Shown here in pieces: positions 59,965 to 64,000 of a stretch of 64,000 nucleotides of DNA. Positions within the stretch are counted from its first letter, which is position 1, and each line of letters starts with the position of its first letter. The notes below the pieces were generated by a model. The model saw nothing but the letters and a program-made list of their open reading frames with translations, was not told where the DNA came from and ran no database searches. The position numbers and the translations under genes were made by a program. Source of the stretch: an uncultured Roseibium sp. (GTDB lineage: Bacteria; Pseudomonadota; Alphaproteobacteria; Rhizobiales; Stappiaceae); the NCBI RefSeq assembly GCF_963669205.1, contig NZ_OY769915.1, forward strand, positions 594,001 through 658,000, in the 5' to 3' direction.

Positions 59965-61316
59965 GCCGCCTCGCTGGCAGTCTCGGAAAATTTGGCGCCG
60001 AGGGTTTCAAAGAGGGACGTGAAGGTCGGGAAGCTGGTCGCGATGACCGCGCCGTCGTCGACGGTAACGGCCTTGTCCGACGCCATGCCGAGCACGAGAA
60101 ACGCCATGGCGATGCGATGATCGAGATGGGTCGTGACGGTGCCGCCGCCTATCGCGTTGGCGCCGCCGGTCACGGTCAGCGTGTCTTCCGTCTCCACACA
60201 GGGAATGCCGTTGGCTTCCAGGCCGCGCGCCACGGCGGCAAGCCGGTCGGATTCCTTCACGCGCAGTTCGTCGAGCCCCGGCATGAAGGTATCGCCGGAA
60301 GCAAACGCTGCGGCAATTGCCAGCACCGGATACTCGTCGATCATGGACGGCGCGCGGTCGGCCGGCACGGTGATGCCTTTCAACCGGCTTGCCTTCACCC
60401 GCAGGTCACCGACTTCTTCACCGCCTGTCTCCCGCCGGTTGACGATGTCGATGTCGCCACCCATTTCGATCAGCGTGGTGATCAGGCCGGTCCGGTGTTC
60501 GTTGAGAAGAACATTCTCGATGGTGATGTCCGACCCTGGAATGATCAGCGCCGCGACCAGCGGGAAACCGGCCGACGAGGGATCGCCCGGGACATCGATG
60601 TCCTGAGGCTTCAGTTCCGGCTGGCCTTTCAGTTTGATGACCCTTTCGCCATTTTCATTGAGCGTGACGGAGATCTCCGCGCCGAAGCCCTTGAGCATTT
60701 TCTCGGTGTGATCGCGTGTCGGGATCGGCTCGATCACGGTCGTCTCGCCGGGGGCGTTGAGGCCGGCCAGAAGCACGGCGGACTTGACCTGCGCAGACGG
60801 CATCGGCACCCGGTAGGTGATCGGCAGCGCGGTTTCCGCACCCCGGATGGAGGCGGGCAGGCGGTCGCCGTCCCGAGCGATCACGTTGGTTCCCATTTCG
60901 CGCAGCGGATCGAGCACGCGGCCCATCGGGCGTTTGGAAAGCGACGCGTCGCCGACAAAGGTCGCCGCGATATTGTGACTGCCGAAGATGCCCATGGTCA
61001 GGCGGACGCCGGTGCCGGCATTGCCGAAATCGATCACGCCTTCCGGCTCCAGCAGGCTGCCGAGGCCGATACCCTCGACCGTGTAGGAGCCGTCATCCTG
61101 TTTCGTGATGGTCGCCCCGACGGCGCGCATCGCATCGGCTGTTGCCAGAACGTCTTCGGATTCCAGAAGACCTTTCACGGTGGAGCGCCCGACGGCGAGC
61201 GCACCGAACATCATCGACCTGTGGGAAATGGACTTGTCGCCGGGCACGCGGATCGTGCCGGTCAGCGGGCTGCCCTTGCTCGCGGTAAGAGGCGTGGGCG
61301 CGGTATCATGTGACAT
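59961..61316 (-). CDS. aroA: 3-phosphoshikimate 1-carboxyvinyltransferase (EPSP synthase), class II-like
   Basis: Sixth step of the shikimate pathway: joins PEP to shikimate-3-phosphate. The 451-residue product is strongly like the class II CP4-type enzyme: GDKSISHRSMM, SKRPMGRVLDPLREMG, SAQVKSAVLLAGL, TRDHTEKML and DEYPVLAIAAAFA. Two class II positions differ: the loop reads NAGTGVRL, with Gly where CP4 has Ala, and the NxTR motif reads NEHR. The start at MSHDTAPTPL has GGA eight bases upstream; the frame opens 17 codons earlier. Confidence 0.96.
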   Translation of the reverse strand: MSHDTAPTPLTASKGSPLTGTIRVPGDKSISHRSMMFGALAVGRSTVKGLLESEDVLATADAMRAVGATITKQDDGSYTVEGIGLGSLLEPEGVIDFGNAGTGVRLTMGIFGSHNIAATFVGDASLSKRPMGRVLDPLREMGTNVIARDGDRLPASIRGAETALPITYRVPMPSAQVKSAVLLAGLNAPGETTVIEPIPTRDHTEKMLKGFGAEISVTLNENGERVIKLKGQPELKPQDIDVPGDPSSAGFPLVAALIIPGSDITIENVLLNEHRTGLITTLIEMGGDIDIVNRRETGGEEVGDLRVKASRLKGITVPADRAPSMIDEYPVLAIAAAFASGDTFMPGLDELRVKESDRLAAVARGLEANGIPCVETEDTLTVTGGANAIGGGTVTTHLDHRIAMAFLVLGMASDKAVTVDDGAVIATSFPTFTSLFETLGAKFSETASEAA

Positions 61317-61665
61317 TTTCAATGTCCGGAACTTGTGAGTTTTCGAAAAGGTGACACGTCCTATCATGCGGATGCGGCCTCGTCATCACCCGGTTTTCTG
61401 GGCGCAGCTCCTCGCGGCACCGGCTTGCCACCCAAGCTGGGCGTTTGCGTCCGCCCGGTCTTAGGAAATCGTAAAGCGTCACGGGGTCATATAATGCGAT
61501 TTGTTGGCGAGAACTTTCCGGCGCGCTTGAAATTTGGTTCGCAACATGCAGAAGAATGGGGCGAACAGTTTTTTTAGTCCGATTTGTCTTTGACAGCAGC
61601 TGAGCTTGACGCTATGGGGCGGCCCACCGACAAGTCAGCCAGATAACAAACGAAGGGTGAGCACA
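61317..61665. promoter_or_regulatory. Divergent control region of aroA and the FYDLN gene
   Basis: A 349-bp gap between aroA (minus) and the 61666 gene (plus), expected to carry both promoters. I see no convincing gene, repeat or palindrome in it. Confidence 0.4.
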
Positions 61666-62055
61666 GTGGCAAAACCTGAACTTGGCACAAAACGGCTTTG
61701 CCCGAGCTGCGGCGCCAAATACTACGATCTGAACCGGGATCCGATCACGTGCCCGAAATGCGGAACGATCTTCGAGACCGTGATGACGGCACGCGCGGCC
61801 AAGGCGGCCAAGGTCGAAGAGAAGCCGGTAGAGGAAGAAGAAGAAGAGGACGCGGCAGCCCCGGAAGTCGTGAGCCTCGAGGAAGCTGACGCGGAAGCGG
61901 AAGGTTCCGAGGATGTGCCGGATATCGATGGCGACGAAGACGTCGAGATCGAAAATGACGAATCCGACGACGACGTTTTCCTGGAAGATGAAGACGAGGA
62001 CGAGGATTCCGTGCCCGGTATCCGAGTCGAGATCGAAGACGATACGGACCAGTAA
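61666..62055 (+). CDS. TIGR02300 (FYDLN acid) family protein
   Basis: A 129-residue protein found across alphaproteobacteria. The N-terminus has a rubredoxin-like zinc ribbon, CPSCGAKYYDLNRDPITCPKC (first Cys near residue 11), then a very acidic tail with long runs of E and D. The start is GTG (encoding Met) at 61666, giving MAKPELGTKR; AAGGGTGAG lies upstream. The function is not known. The layout suggests a protein- or RNA-binding factor. Confidence 0.93.
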   Translation: MAKPELGTKRLCPSCGAKYYDLNRDPITCPKCGTIFETVMTARAAKAAKVEEKPVEEEEEEDAAAPEVVSLEEADAEAEGSEDVPDIDGDEDVEIENDESDDDVFLEDEDEDEDSVPGIRVEIEDDTDQ

Positions 62056-62063
62056 TCGTCTTG

Positions 62064-62092
62064 CCGGGCCGCCCTTCCAGGCGGCCTTTCCA
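62064..62092 (+). terminator. Probable terminator after the FYDLN gene
   Basis: GGCCGCC / GGCGGCC (62067-62073 with 62080-62086) with a CTTCCA loop and a short TTT tail lies 11 bp past the stop. The U-tract is weak. Confidence 0.65.
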
Positions 62093-62207
62093 CGGTTGTT
62101 CACGGCAGGATAATTCTTCGAAATTTCTGCTTGATCTTGGGGGGCGGTGTGACTATGTTCCGCCTCCATCGACGCCGGGGACCTAGACCGGCACCAAGAT
62201 GCGATAC

Positions 62208-62283
62208 GGGGCCATAGCTCAGCTGGGAGAGCGCTTCGCTGGCAGCGAAGAGGTCAGGGGTTCGAGCCCCCTTGGCTCCACCA
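62208..62283 (+). tRNA. tRNA-Ala (anticodon GGC)
   Basis: A full cloverleaf. The acceptor stem GGGGCCA pairs with TGGCTCC (one G-U). The D-arm is in AGCTCAGCTGGGAGAGC. The anticodon stem CTTCG/CGAAG holds loop CTGGCAG with anticodon GGC. The T-loop is GGTTCGAGCC with its stem, and the CCA end is encoded at 62281-62283. Confidence 0.97.
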
Positions 62284-62546
62284 TCTTTCTTCTCACCGAC
62301 ATTGTGACCTGATCCGGTGTGACCGTTCGAGCGTCCGTATTTTGAGAGAACCGCTCATGTTGGCCGAACGAAGCGGACGCCGGCGCGTGTCTTGTCCAGC
62401 AAAGCGTCCGGAGGAGCAGGCGGGGTTCGCCGTGCCTTCGATTTGCAATCCACGGTAAGCGTCTTGCGTTCATTGGTTTTTCCATGCGCGGTCTGCCGCC
62501 GCAAATCACTTGACTTAACGTAAGCCTGTAGCGCCAAATGAAGGCC
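62284..62546. other. Intergenic region after tRNA-Ala
   Basis: About 260 bp with no gene that I can support. Open frames on the minus strand run into the adjacent mobile-type element and lack a ribosome-binding site. No attachment-site repeat of the tRNA 3' end was noticed within the window. Confidence 0.4.
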
Positions 62547-62812
62547 AGGGTACGGACCCATAAATGAAGTCAATTTGGTTTGGATCGTTTTGATCAGCTG
62601 CGAGAAGCGAAAGCGCAGGAAATGTGGTTCATTTTCAAGTCTTTCGCGACGTGGCGGATGGCCGAAACGGCCAAATCCGAAGGACGGCAAAATGGCTTCA
62701 CCTCGCAGCGTCACCGCGCTTGACCGGGCATAAAGCCCGCTCTGCACACGCTTCCTCGCGAGGTTTTGCCATTTCTGCCGCCGAATGGGCTTCATTTATG
62801 GGTCCGCACCCT
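62547..62812. mobile_element. MITE-like element, copy 2 (inverted relative to copy 1)
   Basis: A 266-bp element with the same terminal sequences as 20645-20911 (AGGGTACGGACCCATAAATG at the left, CATTTATGGGTCCGCACCCT at the right) and an inside that is the reverse complement of copy 1. Its own ends are more symmetric than those of copy 1, which suggests it is the less decayed copy. It ends 40 bp before the start of the radical SAM gene and so lies in that gene's promoter region. Confidence 0.8.
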
Positions 62813-62852
62813 GGGTTCCAGACATCCACGTCTGCTTCTGGAGGTCTTTGGC

Positions 62853-64000
62853 ATGGTTCGAGCATTGTTGGTTCTGCCTCCGCTGCCGCAACCGATGAAC
62901 GCGCCCTATCTCGGCCAGCAGTATGTCGCCGCGGCGCTGCTTTCGGCCGGACATGCGGTGCGCTGCCTGGACCTTGCCAATGCCCGGGCAACGGTGGCCC
63001 GGACACGGCTTGCCGAGGAAGTCCGCCGCTTTCGTCCCGACCTCATCGGCATGACGCTCTTCACCTATAATGCCCTGGCCGGATACAGGCTCGCCGACAT
63101 GCTATCGGATGGTGATGCGCTTCTGATCGCGGGTGGACCGCACCCAACAGTGTTGCCGGAGGAGCCCCTGTCACATGGCTTCGATCTGTCGCTCAGCGGT
63201 GAGGGCGAGCATGCAATCCTGGCTGTGGCCGAGGCGCTCGAACCCGGTGACAGCTTCGACACCATACCGGGCCTGCACGCTCGGACCGGGCACGGTCCGC
63301 CCCATGGTACGATCGAAGATCTCGACGCGTTGCCCTTTCCCCACGTTGCCGCCGGGGCCACAGACGAGGACGCCGTTGCAGGCGGTATCGTCACCAGCCG
63401 GGGATGCCCCGCACGCTGCACCTTCTGCGCCAACTATGTCACCGGCCGGGCCTATCGCTGGCGCAGCCCGGAAAACGTTGTCGCCGAATTGCTGACGCTG
63501 CGCCGCAAGTTCGGTCTCACTCACGTGCCGTTCTGGGATGATGCCTTCACCGCCCGCCGCCCGCGGCTCGAAGCCCTGTGTGACGCCATCCTGGCGGAAC
63601 CGGACCTGGCTGGCATGACCTGGACCTGCATCACGCCGGGAAACATGGTGCTTCCAAAGGATCTCGATCGCATGCGCCGTGCGGGATGCGTGGCGATCAA
63701 TTTCGGCATTGAAAGCGGTGACAGGGGTGTTTTGCGCGCGATCAGGAAGGGGCAGACGCCCGAGCGTGTCATCGCAGCGGTTCAGGCCGCGAAGGCGGCG
63801 GGGATGACGACGATCGTGAATTTCATGTTCGGCTTTCCGGACGAGGGAGCGGAGGAACTTGCCAATACCCGCACCCTGATGGCGGAGCTCGCGCCCATGA
63901 CCGATTTCTTCAACAATTTCGGCGTGCTTGTGCCATTTCCCGGCACGGCGATCTACGACCGGTACCACCTCGAGTACGGATTTACGGACTGGTGGCTTGA
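62853..64000 (+). CDS. B12-binding-type radical SAM protein (partial, runs off the window)
   Basis: 382 codons are visible and no stop is reached. The N-terminus (about 1-135) resembles a cobalamin-binding domain, with VRALLVLPPLPQPMNAPYLG and LIGMTLFTYN and DALLIAGGPHPTVLPEE. The radical SAM core follows with SRGCPARCTFCAN, the CxxxCxxC cluster site near residue 188, then GCVAINFGIESGD and NFMFGFPDEG. The layout matches B4-type (B12-binding, BchE/P-methylase-like) enzymes, which modify lipids, antibiotics or tetrapyrroles. A GAGGT ribosome-binding site precedes the ATG. The product cannot be named. Confidence 0.88.
   Translation, partial: MVRALLVLPPLPQPMNAPYLGQQYVAAALLSAGHAVRCLDLANARATVARTRLAEEVRRFRPDLIGMTLFTYNALAGYRLADMLSDGDALLIAGGPHPTVLPEEPLSHGFDLSLSGEGEHAILAVAEALEPGDSFDTIPGLHARTGHGPPHGTIEDLDALPFPHVAAGATDEDAVAGGIVTSRGCPARCTFCANYVTGRAYRWRSPENVVAELLTLRRKFGLTHVPFWDDAFTARRPRLEALCDAILAEPDLAGMTWTCITPGNMVLPKDLDRMRRAGCVAINFGIESGDRGVLRAIRKGQTPERVIAAVQAAKAAGMTTIVNFMFGFPDEGAEELANTRTLMAELAPMTDFFNNFGVLVPFPGTAIYDRYHLEYGFTDWWL

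Noticed and set aside
62208..62852. tRNA-Ala as an integration site with the following element as an island end
   Set aside because: No duplicated tRNA 3' end and no integrase seen; the element has its own transposon-like ends.

Overview
The window is one continuous stretch of an alphaproteobacterial chromosome with a moderately high GC content. The gene order pckA / chvI-chvG-hprK-EIIA(Man)-HPr-ahcY, a tyrosine-type DivL kinase, AddAB, a CP4-like AroA, a FYDLN-type acidic protein and a TsaE-AmgK fusion next to MurU all point to Hyphomicrobiales (Rhizobiales), perhaps a marine Stappiaceae relative such as Roseibium/Labrenzia. That genus guess is from memory of gene content, not from a search.

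Layout. 1-2508: end of the ATP synthase operon (atpG 3' end, atpD, atpC) and its terminator. 2509-11300: an AT-rich gap, a chemoreceptor, a 0.7 kb REP-type repeat region and two large related GAF/PAS/GGDEF diguanylate cyclases. 11575-15412: a tiny GcrA-like zinc protein, then a minus-strand molybdenum-cofactor set (XdhC N-domain, LysE exporter, XdhC C-domain, MoeA-like/MocA fusion). 15497-24832: pckA diverging from chvI-chvG-hprK-PTS-HPr, then a cyclopropane fatty acid synthase and ahcY. A 267-bp transposase-free element sits between hprK and the EIIA gene. 24976-36462: divL, tsaE-amgK, murU, addB and addA. 36548-38833: trxA, grpE, a TRIC/YadS-like membrane protein and a VOC protein. 38834-43916: REP-type repeats, a probable 30-residue membrane peptide, an ornithine-cyclodeaminase-like gene, lapA with a frameshifting tandem duplication, ihfB, sppA and an ArsB/NhaD-type transporter. 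44048-47119: an MFS transporter, an FKBP isomerase and an astacin-like metalloprotease. 47342-55126: a sugar-type ABC importer (minus strand) diverging from mtnK, mtnA, a SorC-type regulator and a class II aldolase. 55151-62283: a DMT transporter, a DUF3616-type protein, rpsA, cmk, aroA, the FYDLN protein and tRNA-Ala(GGC). 62547-64000: a second copy of the transposase-free element in opposite orientation, then a B12-binding-type radical SAM gene cut by the window end.

How the genes work together. The most system-like region is 47.3-55.1 kb. It reads as uptake and breakdown of 5-methylthioribose or 5-deoxyribose: import, phosphorylation by MtnK, isomerisation by MtnA, aldol cleavage to DHAP plus a C2 aldehyde, with one SorC-type regulator probably acting on a palindrome in the divergent intergenic region. 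The kinase, isomerase and aldolase combination is the known DHAP shunt; the linked importer suggests outside substrate is taken up. The pckA-ChvGI-HprK-PTS block ties cell-envelope or acid sensing to carbon control. DivL and the GcrA-like protein belong to, or resemble, the alphaproteobacterial cell-cycle circuit. Several small sequence-level oddities (the lapA duplication, paired elements, candidate operators, a micro-ORF) are reported as findings.
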